Below, one piece after another: positions 19,230 through 30,226 of a DNA stretch of 64,000 nt; positions within the stretch are counted from its first letter, which is position 1, and each line of letters starts with the position of its first letter. The notes beneath the pieces were generated by a model, which was not told the origin of the DNA, did no database searches, and saw only the letters and a program-made list of their open reading frames with translations. The stretch lies in assembly GCF_028335745.1 (NCBI RefSeq), contig NZ_CP116477.1, positions 1,488,001 through 1,552,000 of the forward strand, read 5' to 3'. The translations under genes and the position numbers were made by a program. The DNA is from Pectobacterium sp. A5351. GTDB taxonomy: Bacteria; Pseudomonadota; Gammaproteobacteria; Enterobacterales; Enterobacteriaceae.

Positions 19230-20273
19230 TTAACGGACTGACCAGTTAAGGCTTTGTCCCGCCAGGAAGGGGATAAGCGACTCGTTGCCGAGAGAGATTG
19301 CTTCCGGGAACGTGACCGTTTCACGGTGAAGTTCAATCCAACTGTCGTTCACCGGTAGGCCATAAAAACGTGGGCCGTTCAGGGAGCAGAAGGCTTCGAG
19401 TTTATCAAGCGCGTTCATTTCTTCAAAAACGGTGGCGTAGGTACTTAATGCCGCCTGGGCATTGAACACGCCGGCGCAGCCACAGCCGGATTCTTTCCGG
19501 TGTTTTGCGTGAGGCGCGGAGTCAGTACCGAGGAAAAGGCGTTCACAGCCGCTGGCTACGGCTTCACGTAGCGCCTGCTGATGGGTATTGCGTTTTAAGA
19601 TCGGCAGGCAATACAGGTGAGGGCGAACGCCACCAACCAGCATATGGTTGCGGTTAAACATCAGGTGCTGTGGAGTAATGGTGGCGGCGAGATAATCATT
19701 ACCTTCAACAACATACTGCACCGCTTCTTTTGTCGTAATGTGCTCAAGGACGACTTTCAGTTCAGGGAAATCTTGGCGCAATGGCTCCAGCACCGTTTCG
19801 ATGAAGCGCGCTTCCCGATCGAAAATATCAACGGCAGCGTCGGTAACTTCACCGTGGATGAGCAGCGGCATACCCATTTTTTGCATTTTCTCCAGAATAC
19901 TGGAGACATTGACGACGCTGGTTACCCCATGGCTGGAATTTGTTGTGGCGTTGGCTGGGTATAATTTGGCTGCGGTAAAGACGCCTTGCTCAAAGCCATT
20001 CACGATTTCCTTGACATCAAGCGTATCGGTCAGGTAGCACGTCATCAACGGGTGAAAGTCATCGCCTTGCGGAACCGCGGCCAGAATACGTTGACGATAT
20101 GCGATAGCGCTGGCCACGCTGGTAATCGGCGGTGTCAGGTTAGGCATAACAATCGCACGGCCAAAGAAACGGCTGGTATAGGGGAGAACGGTTTCCAGCA
20201 TCCGATCGTCACGCAGGTGAATGTGCCAATCGTCAGGGCGACGGATTTTAAGAATAGTGGGCTGTGCGGTCAT
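19230..20273 (-). CDS. pyrC: dihydroorotase
   Basis: PyrC closes carbamoyl-aspartate to dihydroorotate in pyrimidine synthesis. The 347-residue protein has the zinc-binding DWHIHLRDD, the carbamylated Lys in [19 protein letters not shown], further ligands in LIHGE and VLEHITTKE, and the active-site Asp in FLGTDSAPH. Length and motifs fit type II dihydroorotases. It is followed by no gene on the same strand for 100 bp and is monocistronic. Confidence 0.95.
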   Translation of the reverse strand: MTAQPTILKIRRPDDWHIHLRDDRMLETVLPYTSRFFGRAIVMPNLTPPITSVASAIAYRQRILAAVPQGDDFHPLMTCYLTDTLDVKEIVNGFEQGVFTAAKLYPANATTNSSHGVTSVVNVSSILEKMQKMGMPLLIHGEVTDAAVDIFDREARFIETVLEPLRQDFPELKVVLEHITTKEAVQYVVEGNDYLAATITPQHLMFNRNHMLVGGVRPHLYCLPILKRNTHQQALREAVASGCERLFLGTDSAPHAKHRKESGCGCAGVFNAQAALSTYATVFEEMNALDKLEAFCSLNGPRFYGLPVNDSWIELHRETVTFPEAISLGNESLIPFLAGQSLNWSVR

Positions 20274-20457
20274 GGAATTGCGCTCCGGCGGTCAGTAGAA
20301 AAACATCGTCTTTCGGTTGGTTTTGGGACTGATACGGCGGGGGATAAGGATAAGCGTAAAGCCATTCGAATGCATCCGTTTGTTGATGAATGCTTGAAAT
20401 TAACCGTAGATTGGCATCTGATAGCATTATCTTTTCATTGATAAATAAGGGATGTAT

Positions 20458-20745
20458 ATGGAAATTCGTATTGTCGCCACCATTCAGGCAAAAGCAGAGT
20501 TTATTGAAGACGTTACCGCAACGCTAAAACGCGTGGTGGCGCCCAGCCGACAGGAAGCAGGTAATGTGCAGTACGATCTGCATGAAGTCGTAGATAAAGC
20601 GGGTTCGTTTGTGTTCTTCGAGCGCTGGAAAGATCGAGAGGCTTTGACATCACATGAGCAGAGCGAGCACTTCAATAGCCTGTTGGCTGAACTGGATGGT
20701 AAAACGGACAGTGTAGATATCAAGCTATTAAATTTTTTAGGCTAA
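20458..20745 (+). CDS. antibiotic biosynthesis monooxygenase (ABM) domain protein
   Basis: This 95-residue protein is a ferredoxin-like ABM domain of the YgiN type: IRIVATIQAKAEFIEDVTAT at the start, then SRQEAGNVQYDLHEVVDKAG, FVFFERWKDREAL and the HEQSEHF motif. Such small dimers oxidise quinols or act on aromatic compounds without cofactor; the substrate is unknown. The ATG at 20458 was preferred to 20452 because AAGG stands 7 bp before it. It is inserted between pyrC and rne, where E. coli has other genes. Confidence 0.8.
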   Translation: MEIRIVATIQAKAEFIEDVTATLKRVVAPSRQEAGNVQYDLHEVVDKAGSFVFFERWKDREALTSHEQSEHFNSLLAELDGKTDSVDIKLLNFLG

Positions 20746-20764
20746 AAACAGGTAGTGCATAAAA

Positions 20765-20788
20765 AACACCCGCCAATTGGCGGGTGTT
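20765..20788 (-). terminator. terminator of rne, bidirectional
   Basis: AACACCCGCC and GGCGGGTGTT form a perfect 10-bp stem with an AATT loop. On the minus strand TTTT follows, fitting the end of rne; on the plus strand it also lies 19 bp after the ABM gene, so it serves both convergent genes. Confidence 0.9.
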
Positions 20789-20806
20789 TGTCTATAAAAG
20801 TCAGGA

Positions 20807-23800
20807 TTACTCGCTGACTGGCGTAGGCTTGGTTGCTGGCGCAGTTGACTGATTAACTGCGGCATGGCCACCTGCTGAACCTTTTCCAGAGAACGGATAG
20901 GCAGGGCGAACCCAATCGCTTTGTCTGGCAGGTTCCGCGTGGTATGCCGGCGCTGGTGCTTTCGTCATTGGCGCTGTCGCATGGAACTTATAGCGAGGTT
21001 GCTCAGCAATAGTTGCTGCTTTTGTTACGCTCAATACAGGTTCTTCCGCAATCGGCTGTACGCTGGTCGCGTTTGCCCATTCATCCTGAACGGTCTGTGG
21101 CAGGTTGGTTTCCTGTACGGCAGAACCCGCCGGAGTAGAAACGGGTTCTGCCACATCTGCGCTCTCGGTTGCATCAGCAATGCTATCCACCTGCTTGTCT
21201 TCTGCTGCTGCTTCTGTAGCGACATCGTCAGCCACTACCGTTTCAGCGACTGTGCTTGCAGCAGCAACAGGTTCAGCGATCTGCGCATCTTCAGCAGTCA
21301 GTGCCGTATCCGCAGCCTTTGCTTCCTCAACGGCATTCACGGCAACCGCCGCGATAGCATCATCGATCGCGGTGTTCTCGGTAACGGGCTCGACGACAGT
21401 TTCTTCGTCTGCGGCACTCACCTCGACATTTGTGACATTGCTATCCTGAATCACGTCGGCAGATTGTGCTGTTGCGGTTACAACAGTGTCTTCCTGAGCG
21501 ACGGATTCAGCTAGCGCCATGTTTTCCACTGCGTTGGATTCCGCTGTATCGGCCAGTGTAGTCACTGTGGCTTCAACCACGGCAGGTAGCAGCGGTGGTG
21601 TTTCAATCGCTGCAACGTTTTCGTCCTGCTGTTGGTTTTCAGCCTGCTGTGCAACAGGATAGCTAACCCACACTTTTCCTGATGCCATTTCCGGTGATGC
21701 GGCGGCAAATTCCAACTGCATTGGTGACTGAGACGGGTAACGCTCATCACGATAGCGGCGACGGCGCTGGCCGCTGACGCGAAGGTGACGTGGCGAACGA
21801 CGTGAACGACGCGGCATACCGCCATTCTCGGCATTGGCACGATTAGCATCGCTTTGCTCGTTATCGACCTCGTTATTGTCTACCGCAGCATCGCTAGGCT
21901 TGACGTAAGATTGAACCTGCTCAGATGGTGCCGCAACAGGCGCTATGCTATCGGAGAGGGTATCTTGTTGCGCATCAGACTGAACGCGTACTTTCTGTGT
22001 CAACTGACGGCGCTGGCGACGCGGCATAACCTGAGTCGGTTTGTCCTCTGCTGCATTGTCATCGGAATCATCAATAACTGGCTGTACTTTTGCCTCAGCC
22101 GGAACTTGACGACGATCATCTTGACGACGACGCTGACGTTCAGCACGTGGTTCGCGACGCGGCTGTTCTTCCGAACTTGATTTCTCCGCATTTTCCGCTG
22201 ACCGGGTGTCAGTAACCGCGTCCTCGTTTTGTCGCTTATTACGGCGCTGATCATCACGCTGTTCACGATTGTCACGATTGTCACGATTGTCACGAGAGCC
22301 ACGATCGCGGCGATTATTACCCTGACGGCGTGAGTTCCGGCGTTCAGGGCGCTGACCTTCAGTGGATTTCTCTTCTTCGGCCTTCTTATCGTCAACGCTA
22401 TCCGCTGCTTTTGTCGCAGGCTCGGAAGCAAAGACGCTTTTTAAGGCGCTGAACAAACGGCTAACGAGGCCCGGCTGAGCGACTTCCGCAGGTTTCGCCG
22501 CAGCAGACGTCGCTTTAGCTACCGACGGTGCGGTTTCCTCTGGCATTTCAGCCATGCTAAACGTTGCTAAAGCGGGTTGCTCAGGCTGTTTACGCTCGAT
22601 CGTTTGTTCGTCTTGCAGTTGCTGCGTTTCCGTTTCCAAACGCTGAGGCAGCAAATAGCTGAGCGTTGGTTTCTCTTCGCCTTTACGGACGCGAACAACG
22701 GAGTAGTGCGGTGTCTGCATACCGTCGTGTGGCACGATGATCGCGCGCACGCCGCCTTGACGTTTCTCAATGGCGTTAACGGCGTCACGCTTCTCGTTCA
22801 GCAGATAAGATGCAATCTGGACCGGAACAATCGCGTGGACTTCTTTGGTATTTTCTTTCAGCGCTTCTTCTTCAATCAGACGAAGAATAGACAGTGAAAG
22901 TGATTCATTGTCACGAATCGTGCCTGTACCGCTACAGCGTGGGCAGACGTGGTGGCTGGATTCACCCAGTGAAGGGCTCAGACGCTGACGCGACATCTCC
23001 AGCAGACCGAAGCGGGAAATTCGACCGATCTGAATACGCGCGCGATCCTGACGCACGGAGTCACGCAGGCGGTTTTCAACTTCGCGCTGGTGACGAACCG
23101 GAGTCATATCGATGAAGTCGATAACGATCAGGCCACCGAGGTCACGCAGGCGCAATTGGCGAGCAATTTCGTCTGCGGCTTCAAGGTTGGTATTAAACGC
23201 CGTTTCTTCAATATCGCCACCGCGCGTTGCACGGGCGGAGTTGATATCAATCGCCGTCAGCGCTTCGGTGGTATCGATAACGATAGAACCGCCGGACGGC
23301 AGGCGAACCTCACGCTGGAAAGCCGACTCGATCTGCGATTCAATCTGATAGTGGCTGAAAAGCGGGATTTCACCACTGTACAATTTGATTTTGCTGCTGA
23401 AATCAGGACGACCCAGCGCAGAAATGTGTTCTTTCGCCAGATCGAGAATTTTCGGATTATCGATCAGGATTTCGCCAATATCTGGGCGCAGATAGTCACG
23501 GAAGGCGCGAACAATCACGTTACTTTCCTGATGGATCAGGAATGGTGCAGGGCGGCCTTCGGCGGCTTTTTTGATCGCGTCCCAGTGTTTCAGACGGAAA
23601 GCCAGATCCCATTGTAGGGCTTCAGCGGATTTACCCACACCAGCAGTACGAACAATGAGACCCATACCATCGGGCAGTTGCAGCGACCCCAGAGCTTCTT
23701 TGAGCTCGGTGCGATCGTCACCTTCGATGCGACGGGATATTCCACCGGCGCGCGGGTTATTCGGCATTAAGACCAGATAGCTACCCGCCAGGCTGATAAA

Positions 23801-24154
23801 GGTAGTCAGCGCTGCACCTTTGTTGCCACGCTCTTCTTTGTCTACCTGAACAATGACTTCCTGACCTTCACGTAACACATCTTTAATGTTAGGGCGACCA
23901 TGGGAAGCATAGTTGCTGGGGAAGTATTCGCGGGCGATTTCTTTAAGAGGGAGGAAACCATGTCTTTCTGCGCCGTAATCAACAAAAGCCGCTTCAAGAC
24001 TGGGTTCGATACGAGTGATTTTACCTTTGTAGATATTTGCTTTCTTCTGCTCATGACCCGGACTTTCGATATCCAAATCATACAGCCGTTGACCATCAAC
24101 CAAGGCAACACGCAACTCTTCCTGCTGAGTTGCGTTAATTAACATTCTTTTCAT
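20807..24154 (-). CDS. rne: ribonuclease E
   Basis: RNase E is the main endonuclease of RNA decay and processing and the scaffold of the degradosome. The 1115-residue product has an S1 domain ([20 protein letters not shown]), the 5' sensor, the DNase I-like catalytic part with Asp in [18 protein letters not shown] and LIVIDFIDM, and the Zn-link CPRC. The C-terminal half is disordered, with an Arg-rich region ([20 protein letters not shown]) and long Ala/Val/Glu-rich stretches. The start [20 protein letters not shown] agrees with E. coli. A 27-bp-scale run of GTCACGATT repeats near 22262-22292 encodes the RDN repeats. Length is slightly above E. coli's 1061. Confidence 0.96.
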   Translation of the reverse strand: MKRMLINATQQEELRVALVDGQRLYDLDIESPGHEQKKANIYKGKITRIEPSLEAAFVDYGAERHGFLPLKEIAREYFPSNYASHGRPNIKDVLREGQEVIVQVDKEERGNKGAALTTFISLAGSYLVLMPNNPRAGGISRRIEGDDRTELKEALGSLQLPDGMGLIVRTAGVGKSAEALQWDLAFRLKHWDAIKKAAEGRPAPFLIHQESNVIVRAFRDYLRPDIGEILIDNPKILDLAKEHISALGRPDFSSKIKLYSGEIPLFSHYQIESQIESAFQREVRLPSGGSIVIDTTEALTAIDINSARATRGGDIEETAFNTNLEAADEIARQLRLRDLGGLIVIDFIDMTPVRHQREVENRLRDSVRQDRARIQIGRISRFGLLEMSRQRLSPSLGESSHHVCPRCSGTGTIRDNESLSLSILRLIEEEALKENTKEVHAIVPVQIASYLLNEKRDAVNAIEKRQGGVRAIIVPHDGMQTPHYSVVRVRKGEEKPTLSYLLPQRLETETQQLQDEQTIERKQPEQPALATFSMAEMPEETAPSVAKATSAAAKPAEVAQPGLVSRLFSALKSVFASEPATKAADSVDDKKAEEEKSTEGQRPERRNSRRQGNNRRDRGSRDNRDNRDNREQRDDQRRNKRQNEDAVTDTRSAENAEKSSSEEQPRREPRAERQRRRQDDRRQVPAEAKVQPVIDDSDDNAAEDKPTQVMPRRQRRQLTQKVRVQSDAQQDTLSDSIAPVAAPSEQVQSYVKPSDAAVDNNEVDNEQSDANRANAENGGMPRRSRRSPRHLRVSGQRRRRYRDERYPSQSPMQLEFAAASPEMASGKVWVSYPVAQQAENQQQDENVAAIETPPLLPAVVEATVTTLADTAESNAVENMALAESVAQEDTVVTATAQSADVIQDSNVTNVEVSAADEETVVEPVTENTAIDDAIAAVAVNAVEEAKAADTALTAEDAQIAEPVAAASTVAETVVADDVATEAAAEDKQVDSIADATESADVAEPVSTPAGSAVQETNLPQTVQDEWANATSVQPIAEEPVLSVTKAATIAEQPRYKFHATAPMTKAPAPAYHAEPARQSDWVRPAYPFSGKGSAGGHAAVNQSTAPATKPTPVSE

Positions 24155-24560
24155 CTTCAACTTACTCGTTATTTTTACTTGCATTATTGATAGAGCTGCG
24201 GACAAAAGAACCGCATGACCGGAGTGAACCGATGGCCTCGTGGCTTATCGCAGGGACGTCAACCTCCCGGTTGTCGCCTGCATAGAGACGCATGTTTCGG
24301 TAGCCTGTGTTTCCTGATGGAAAACAGCGCATTTACTGAGGGAACAGCTTCTGAATAATGTCGCCAGATCTGATTCCATTTGCCGGCCAAGCTGCAATCC
24401 GCAGCCCGCTAACTGCTTGATTTCGCATTACGTCTTACGCCATTGCTGCGTGTGTGCGTCATCAGGCAAATTTAATAATTTCGCAATTTCCCCGTGTTTT
24501 ATCGGAAATCCGCGTGGGAAACGCAAAAGCATTATTCCACTGCTGATACCGTTATAGCAA
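24155..24560 (-). promoter_or_regulatory. rne 5' untranslated region, likely autoregulatory
   Basis: About 600 bp separate rne and divergent rluC. In E. coli the 361-nt rne leader carries hairpins that recruit RNase E and let it control its own mRNA (the rne5 element). The position, length and G/C-rich segments here suit such a leader, but I did not fold it, and the transcription start is not known, so the upstream limit is approximate. No coding gene is seen in this gap. Confidence 0.5.
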
Positions 24561-24773
24561 GGTGACTTTGCCTGTCTGTATAAAGATAGTTGTGTCGTTA
24601 TCGCCAAAACGGACAGGGTTTGATGCTACTGTGCAATTCACCCGTTACTTACTCGTGTCACTTACCCGCATTACTTACCCGATAGTGCAACAATATCTTC
24701 ATAAGTCAGACACACAGTTAAGCACAGAAAAAGAAGTGGCGCTATCGGGTTGCTCTATTTAGAATCGCGCATC

Positions 24774-25730
24774 ATGAAAACAGATAATCCTTCAGTACAA
24801 TTTGTGACGATCTCCGCAGATGAAGCGGGGCAGCGCGTCGATAACTTTTTGCATACCCACTTAAAGGGTGTGCCTAAAAGTATGGTTTACCGTATCTTGC
24901 GTAAAGGCGAGGTAAGGATAAATAAGAAACGGGTCAAGCCTGAGTATAAATTGCTCGACGGCGATGTCATTCGTATTCCGCCTGTTCGGCAGGCAGAACG
25001 TGATGAAACGCCTGTTTCTGCGAGTCTTGGTAAAGTCGCGGCGTTGGCCGAGTGCATTATTTACGAAGATGACTACCTGCTGGTGCTGAATAAGCCCTCG
25101 GGTACCGCTGTGCATGGCGGAAGCGGTCTGAGCTTCGGCGTGATTGAAGGGCTGCGTGCTTTACGCCCGGAAGCGCGTTTTCTGGAACTGGTACACCGCC
25201 TCGATCGCGATACGTCAGGTGTTTTGCTGGTGGCAAAAAAACGCTCGGCTTTGCGTTCTCTGCATGAACAGCTGCGGCTAAAAGGAATGCAAAAAGATTA
25301 TCTGGCGCTGGTTCGCGGACAATGGCAATCCCACTGCAAGGTTGTTCAGGCGCCGCTGTTGAAAAATATTCTGCAAAGTGGTGAGCGTGTTGTGCGAGTT
25401 AACAGCGAAGGTAAGCCGTCGGAAACGCGCTTTAAGGTAGAAGAGCGTTTTGAGCATGCGACTTTGGTGAAAGCGAGTCCTGTCACCGGACGTACGCATC
25501 AAATTCGTGTACATACTCAGTATGCTGGACATCCGATAGCATTTGACGACCGTTACGGCGATCGCGAATTCGATGAACAACTGGCGGACACCGGTTTAAA
25601 ACGTCTGTTCCTGCATGCGCAGGCGCTACGTTTTGAACACCCAAATACCGGTGAGACGATGAGAATTGAAGCGCCATTGGATAGCGGGCTGCGTCGCTGT
25701 CTTCAGGCGTTACGCAAGACAAAAGCATAA
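24774..25730 (+). CDS. rluC: 23S rRNA pseudouridine(955/2504/2580) synthase
   Basis: RluC makes three pseudouridines in 23S rRNA. The 318-residue protein has an N-terminal S4 domain (QRVDNFLHTHLKGVPKSMVY, then RILRKGEVRINKKRV) and the RluA-type catalytic domain with HRLDRDTSG, whose second Asp is the nucleophile, and the downstream SPVTGRTHQIRVH. The start at 24774 (MKTDNPSVQF) fits the E. coli protein; the upstream Met adds eight unlike residues. Divergent from rne as in E. coli. Confidence 0.95.
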   Translation: MKTDNPSVQFVTISADEAGQRVDNFLHTHLKGVPKSMVYRILRKGEVRINKKRVKPEYKLLDGDVIRIPPVRQAERDETPVSASLGKVAALAECIIYEDDYLLVLNKPSGTAVHGGSGLSFGVIEGLRALRPEARFLELVHRLDRDTSGVLLVAKKRSALRSLHEQLRLKGMQKDYLALVRGQWQSHCKVVQAPLLKNILQSGERVVRVNSEGKPSETRFKVEERFEHATLVKASPVTGRTHQIRVHTQYAGHPIAFDDRYGDREFDEQLADTGLKRLFLHAQALRFEHPNTGETMRIEAPLDSGLRRCLQALRKTKA

Positions 25731-25732
25731 TG

Positions 25733-25790
25733 AGGCGTATAGCTATACGCCTTTGTCTATCGGGATAGCGCGTCATTGTGCTATCCCGAT
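25733..25790 (+). terminator. two hairpins after rluC
   Basis: AGGCGTATAGCTATACGCCT at 25733-25752 is a perfect palindrome followed by TTTGT. A second stem, ATCGGGATAGC with GCTATCCCGAT (25759-25790), is followed by TTTG. They lie between the convergent ends of rluC and yceF and can stop both. Confidence 0.75.
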
Positions 25791-25795
25791 TTGTA

Positions 25796-26380
25796 TTACG
25801 CTGTCAAAGGATTCACGCCTTCCTTTTGTAGCATCTGAATCAGCGCAATCAGCGGCAACCCAATGAGCGTATTTGGATCGCGCCCGGATAATCGCTCAAA
25901 AAGGGCAATGCCCAGCCCTTCGCTTTTGAAGCTGCCCGCGCAGTTCCACGGCTGTTCCTTCTCCAGATAGCCGTCAATTTCCGTTTCCGTTAGCGTTCTA
26001 AAATGCACGTCAAATGGCTCTGCGATGCTCTGTATTTCCTGAGTCGCACTATTGAAAAGCGCTAAACCGGTAAAGAAGGAAACGCATCTCCCGCTGGCCT
26101 GCTGTAACTGTCGTGTTGCATTACCCTTATTATGGGGTTTTCCCGTAATGGCATTCCCCAGAACGCACACCTGATCGGAGCCGATAATCAGGTGATTGGG
26201 GTAGTGCGTGGCTAACGCTCGGGCTTTGCTTTCAGCAAGGCGGATAACGAGATCGACGGCGTCTTCACCCAAGTGAGGGGTTTCATCGATGTCCGGCGAC
26301 GCGCAAACAAAGGGGAGGCCCAGCTTTTCTAATAAGGCCCGGCGATACGGTGAGGTTGAGGCAAGAACGATCTGCTGCAT
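25796..26380 (-). CDS. yceF: 7-methyl-GTP pyrophosphatase (Maf family)
   Basis: The 194-residue protein is a Maf-type house-cleaning nucleotide pyrophosphatase. It starts with [16 protein letters not shown], the SxSPxR phosphate-binding motif, and has the catalytic Asp in [11 protein letters not shown] and the conserved GKPHNKGNA. The YceF subgroup in E. coli prefers m7GTP over dTTP. It lies between rluC and yceD, divergent from yceD, in the standard enterobacterial order. Confidence 0.93.
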   Translation of the reverse strand: MQQIVLASTSPYRRALLEKLGLPFVCASPDIDETPHLGEDAVDLVIRLAESKARALATHYPNHLIIGSDQVCVLGNAITGKPHNKGNATRQLQQASGRCVSFFTGLALFNSATQEIQSIAEPFDVHFRTLTETEIDGYLEKEQPWNCAGSFKSEGLGIALFERLSGRDPNTLIGLPLIALIQMLQKEGVNPLTA

Positions 26381-26520
26381 AATTTTTTGATAAACCGTAG
26401 CGTAATGATGAAAGGCATTTTAAACTGTGCGCCGCTCTGGAAGCGAATATTGGTGAAAGGTGGTGCCTCACTGCCTTTTTCTTTGACTCTATGTCGTTAC
26501 GACGTTAATATGCGCGCCCT

Positions 26521-27042
26521 ATGCAAAAGGTAAAATTACCCTTAACCCTTGATGCGGTCCGCACTGCTCAGAAGCGTTTAGACTATGTTGGTATCTATTC
26601 GCCGGAACAAGTAGAGCGTGTTGCCGAATCGGTGGTGAGTGTGGATAGTGATGTTCAGGCCTCTTTATCTTTCAATATTGATAATCAGCGTCTGGCAGTG
26701 ATTGACGGTAACGCCGATGTTACGGTCACACTGATGTGTCAACGTTGCGGAAAGCCGTTTGAGCATCAAGTCCATGCGACATTCTGTTTTAGCCCGGTCG
26801 TCAATGATGAGCAGGCCGAAGCGTTACCGGAAGCGTATGAGCCGATCGGCGTTGATGAGTTTGGCGAAGTCGATCTGCTGGCAATGATTGAAGATGAAAT
26901 TATTCTGATGTTGCCTATCGCCCCGGTGCATGATTCTGAACACTGTGAAGTGTCCGAAGCGGACATGGTGTTTGGTCAACTGCCTGAAGAGGCGGAAAAA
27001 CCAAATCCGTTTGCCGTATTAGCCAGTTTAAAGCGTAAGTAA
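26521..27042 (+). CDS. yceD: 23S rRNA accumulation protein YceD (DUF177)
   Basis: The 173-residue DUF177 protein carries [18 protein letters not shown] with the paired Cys and ends with [15 protein letters not shown], the usual C-terminus. In E. coli it is cotranscribed with rpmF and needed for normal 23S rRNA levels. It begins the yceD-rpmF-plsX-fab operon; rpmF follows after 16 bp. Confidence 0.93.
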   Translation: MQKVKLPLTLDAVRTAQKRLDYVGIYSPEQVERVAESVVSVDSDVQASLSFNIDNQRLAVIDGNADVTVTLMCQRCGKPFEHQVHATFCFSPVVNDEQAEALPEAYEPIGVDEFGEVDLLAMIEDEIILMLPIAPVHDSEHCEVSEADMVFGQLPEEAEKPNPFAVLASLKRK

Positions 27043-27058
27043 TTAAGGAGTAAGGTCC

Positions 27059-27229
27059 ATGGCCGTACAACAAAACAAACCTAGCCGTTCCAAACGTGGT
27101 ATGCGTCGTTCACACGATGCGCTGACTACCTCTTCTGTATCCGTAGATAAAGTTTCTGGCGAAACTCACCTGCGTCACCACATCACTGCGGATGGTTACT
27201 ACCGCGGTCGCAAGGTCATTGCTAAGTAA
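27059..27229 (+). CDS. rpmF: 50S ribosomal protein L32
   Basis: This 56-residue basic protein starts [20 protein letters not shown] and ends [11 protein letters not shown], which is L32. TTAAGGAGTAAGGTCC precedes the ATG. It lacks the zinc-binding Cys pairs of the C+ paralogue, as is normal for enterobacteria. It sits between yceD and plsX, linking ribosome and membrane-lipid synthesis in one operon. Confidence 0.96.
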   Translation: MAVQQNKPSRSKRGMRRSHDALTTSSVSVDKVSGETHLRHHITADGYYRGRKVIAK

Positions 27230-27258
27230 TTCTTGCGAATTATTTGCAAGGCAATACC

Positions 27259-28305
27259 TTGACACGCCTAACTCTGGCGTTAGATGCGATGGGCGGGGAT
27301 TTTGGTCCCTGCGTAACAGTGCCTGCTGCATTGCAGGCACTGGCTTCTAATCCAGCTCTCAATTTGTTATTAGTCGGCGATCCTGCTGCGATTACACCAT
27401 TACTTGCCAAAGTCGATTCTGATTTACTTTCCCGCTTAGAAGTTGTTCCGGCGGAGTCGGTTATTGCGAGTGATGCGATGCTGTCGCAGGCTATTCGTGC
27501 GAGCCGTGGTACCTCAATGCGTATAGCGCTTGAGTTGATTAAAGACGGCAGGGCACAGGCCTGTGTGAGCGCAGGTAACACGGGTGCGCTTATGGGACTG
27601 GCTAAGCTCCTGATTAAGCCACTTGATGGTATTGAACGACCGGCATTGGTATCGGTCTTACCTCACCAGCAGCATGGAAAGACCGTCGTGTTGGATCTGG
27701 GGGCGAATGTTGATTGTGATAGCACGATGCTGGTTCAGTTTGCCGTGATGGGTTCAGTGATGGCAGAAGAAGTGCTGGAACTGAAGAACCCTCGGGTCGC
27801 GTTGTTGAATATTGGTGAGGAAGAAAGCAAAGGGCTGAGCACTATCCGTGAAGCAGCGGCACAGTTAAAAGAGGCACCATCAATAAATTATATCGGTTAT
27901 CTGGAAGGCAACGATCTGCTGACAGGGAAAACGGATGTGATGGTCTGTGATGGCTTTGTGGGTAATGTCACACTGAAAACGGTGGAAGGCGTGGTAAGGA
28001 TGTTCCTGTCACTGCTGAAATCGCCAGCCTCAGGCCCGGGGCAAAAACAAAAACGGTCTTGGTGGTTGAAATGGCTGGGACGTTTGTTACAAAAGCGCTT
28101 ATCAAAGCGTTTCGGTCATTTGAACCCCGATCAATATAATGGCGCATGCCTGCTAGGATTGCGGGGAACTGTAATCAAAAGCCATGGTGCAGCAAACCAG
28201 AGAGCGTTTGCGGTTGCTATTGAACAGGCAATGCAGACGGTACGGCGGCAGCTCCCCGACCGGATTGCCGCCCGTCTAGAAGCGGTATTACCCAAGAGTG
28301 ACTAA
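27259..28305 (+). CDS. plsX: phosphate acyltransferase PlsX
   Basis: PlsX converts acyl-ACP to acyl-phosphate, the first step of glycerolipid synthesis. The 348-residue protein starts [20 protein letters not shown] and keeps [44 protein letters not shown] and [12 protein letters not shown]. The TTG at 27259 is taken as start because AAGG lies 8 bp upstream and the E. coli protein begins at the same point; another TTG at 27244 is possible. It lies 29 bp after rpmF and 6 bp before fabH. Confidence 0.94.
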   Translation: MTRLTLALDAMGGDFGPCVTVPAALQALASNPALNLLLVGDPAAITPLLAKVDSDLLSRLEVVPAESVIASDAMLSQAIRASRGTSMRIALELIKDGRAQACVSAGNTGALMGLAKLLIKPLDGIERPALVSVLPHQQHGKTVVLDLGANVDCDSTMLVQFAVMGSVMAEEVLELKNPRVALLNIGEEESKGLSTIREAAAQLKEAPSINYIGYLEGNDLLTGKTDVMVCDGFVGNVTLKTVEGVVRMFLSLLKSPASGPGQKQKRSWWLKWLGRLLQKRLSKRFGHLNPDQYNGACLLGLRGTVIKSHGAANQRAFAVAIEQAMQTVRRQLPDRIAARLEAVLPKSD

Positions 28306-28311
28306 GCGTAC

Positions 28312-29265
28312 ATGTATACAAAAATAATCGGAACGGGCAGCTACCTGCCTGAACAAATCAGGACGAACGCTGATTTAGAAAAGATGGTGGAAACGACGGA
28401 CGAATGGATCGTCACACGTACAGGAATCCGTGAGCGCCGAATTGCTGCGCCCGATGAAAATGTTGCGACCATGGGATACCGCGCTGCGCAGAAAGCGTTG
28501 GAAATGGCAAATGTCGATCCTTCTGAAGTCGGCCTTCTGATCGTTGCTACAACATCATCAAGCCATGCTTTCCCGAGCTCTGCCTGCCAGATTCAGCAGT
28601 TGTTAGGGATCAACGATACGATTGCCTTCGATTTGGCCGCCGCCTGTGCCGGTTTTACCTATGCACTGAGCGTTGCCGATCAATACGTTAAAAATGGTGC
28701 GGTGAAATACGCACTGGTGATCGGTTCCGATACGCTGTCTCGGACATTGGATCCTGAAGATCGCGGCACGCTAATTTTATTCGGTGATGGCGCAGGCGCG
28801 GTACTGTTAACGCCATCAGAGCAGCTGGGTATTCTTTCTACCCACCTGCATGCCGATGGGCGCTATGGTGAACTGTTGGCGTTACCGCATCAGGATCGTA
28901 GCCATGTGGATACGCCTGCTTACCTGACGATGGCGGGTAATGAAGTCTTTAAAGTGGCCGTGACTGAACTGGCGCATATTGTTGAGGAAACGCTGCAAGC
29001 GGCTCAACTGGATAAAAGTGAATTAGACTGGCTGGTGCCTCATCAGGCTAACCTGCGAATCATCAGCGCTACGGCGAAAAAGCTGGGCATGGGGATGGAC
29101 AAGGTGGTTGTGACGTTGGATCGTCATGGTAATACCTCCGCCGCTTCCGTGCCTTCAGCGCTTGATGAAGCCGTACGTGATGGGCGTATTAAACCAGGGC
29201 AACTGGTGCTGCTTGAAGCTTTCGGCGGCGGTTTTACCTGGGGCTCCGCGCTGGTTCGTTTTTAA
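28312..29265 (+). CDS. fabH: beta-ketoacyl-ACP synthase III
   Basis: FabH condenses acetyl-CoA with malonyl-ACP to begin fatty-acid synthesis. The 317-residue protein has the catalytic triad: Cys112 in [12 protein letters not shown], His in [11 protein letters not shown] and Asn in [13 protein letters not shown]. It starts with [19 protein letters not shown] and has normal length. It follows plsX by 6 bp and precedes fabD by 17 bp. Confidence 0.96.
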   Translation: MYTKIIGTGSYLPEQIRTNADLEKMVETTDEWIVTRTGIRERRIAAPDENVATMGYRAAQKALEMANVDPSEVGLLIVATTSSSHAFPSSACQIQQLLGINDTIAFDLAAACAGFTYALSVADQYVKNGAVKYALVIGSDTLSRTLDPEDRGTLILFGDGAGAVLLTPSEQLGILSTHLHADGRYGELLALPHQDRSHVDTPAYLTMAGNEVFKVAVTELAHIVEETLQAAQLDKSELDWLVPHQANLRIISATAKKLGMGMDKVVVTLDRHGNTSAASVPSALDEAVRDGRIKPGQLVLLEAFGGGFTWGSALVRF

Positions 29266-29282
29266 TTAAACAGGATTGTGAT

Positions 29283-30212
29283 ATGACGCAATTTGCAATG
29301 GTGTTTCCCGGTCAGGGATCACAGACGGTAGGTATGTTGGCTGAACTGGCGGCAGAACACCCCATCGTCACTGAAACCTTTGCTCAGGCTTCTGAAGCGT
29401 TAGGCTATGACTTATGGCAGCTCACCCAGCAGGGGCCGGCCGAAGAGTTGAATAAGACCTGGCAGACGCAGCCTGCGTTACTGACCGCTTCTGTTGCTAT
29501 CTGGCGTGTCTGGCAGCAGCAGGGAGGAAAAACGCCTGCTCTGATGTCTGGTCATAGCCTTGGTGAATATTCCGCACTGGTTTGTGCTGGTGTTCTGGAT
29601 TTCCAACAGGCTGTCCGCTTGGTTGAGCTGCGTGGCAAACTGATGCAGGAAGCGGTACCGGAAGGAACGGGCGCAATGTATGCGATTATCGGGCTTGATA
29701 ACGCAGCCATTGCCAAAGCGTGTGAAGAATCCGCGCAAGGACAGGTAGTCTCTCCGGTAAACTTTAATTCACCGGGTCAAGTGGTGATTGCGGGCAATAA
29801 AGATGCCGTTGAGCGTGCGGGGGCCGCGTGTAAAGCGGCGGGGGCGAAGCGTGCTCTGCCGTTGCCTGTCAGCGTGCCGTCACATTGTGCGTTGATGGAA
29901 CCTGCCGCGAAGAAACTTGCGGTTGCTCTGGAGTCCGTGACGTTTAATGCTCCGATCATCCGGGTTGTCAATAATGTTGATGCGAGCGTCGAAACCACAC
30001 CGGAAGCGATTCGTGATGCGCTGGTACGCCAACTTTATTTCCCTGTACGCTGGACTGGCTGTGTTGAATTTATGGCCTCTCAGGGTGTTGAGTCACTGTT
30101 GGAAGTCGGGCCGGGTAAAGTATTAACTGGCTTAACCAAACGAATCGTCGATACCCTGACAGCAGCGGCGGTGAACGATCCTGCTTCTCTATCAGCGGCG
30201 ATTGAGAAATAA
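29283..30212 (+). CDS. fabD: malonyl-CoA-ACP transacylase
   Basis: FabD transfers malonyl from CoA to ACP. The 309-residue protein has the phosphate loop FPGQGSQTVGM, the nucleophile Ser in SGHSLGEYSALV, the catalytic His in SVPSHCALM, and the QPALLTAS and NFNSPGQVVIAG blocks. Length matches E. coli (309). It is followed by fabG after 14 bp. Confidence 0.96.
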   Translation: MTQFAMVFPGQGSQTVGMLAELAAEHPIVTETFAQASEALGYDLWQLTQQGPAEELNKTWQTQPALLTASVAIWRVWQQQGGKTPALMSGHSLGEYSALVCAGVLDFQQAVRLVELRGKLMQEAVPEGTGAMYAIIGLDNAAIAKACEESAQGQVVSPVNFNSPGQVVIAGNKDAVERAGAACKAAGAKRALPLPVSVPSHCALMEPAAKKLAVALESVTFNAPIIRVVNNVDASVETTPEAIRDALVRQLYFPVRWTGCVEFMASQGVESLLEVGPGKVLTGLTKRIVDTLTAAAVNDPASLSAAIEK

Positions 30213-30226
30213 GAACGGAGAAGACA

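Noticed and set aside
24562..24762. 66-codon frame upstream of rluC
   Set aside because: No family match; lies in the rne/rluC divergent leader region.
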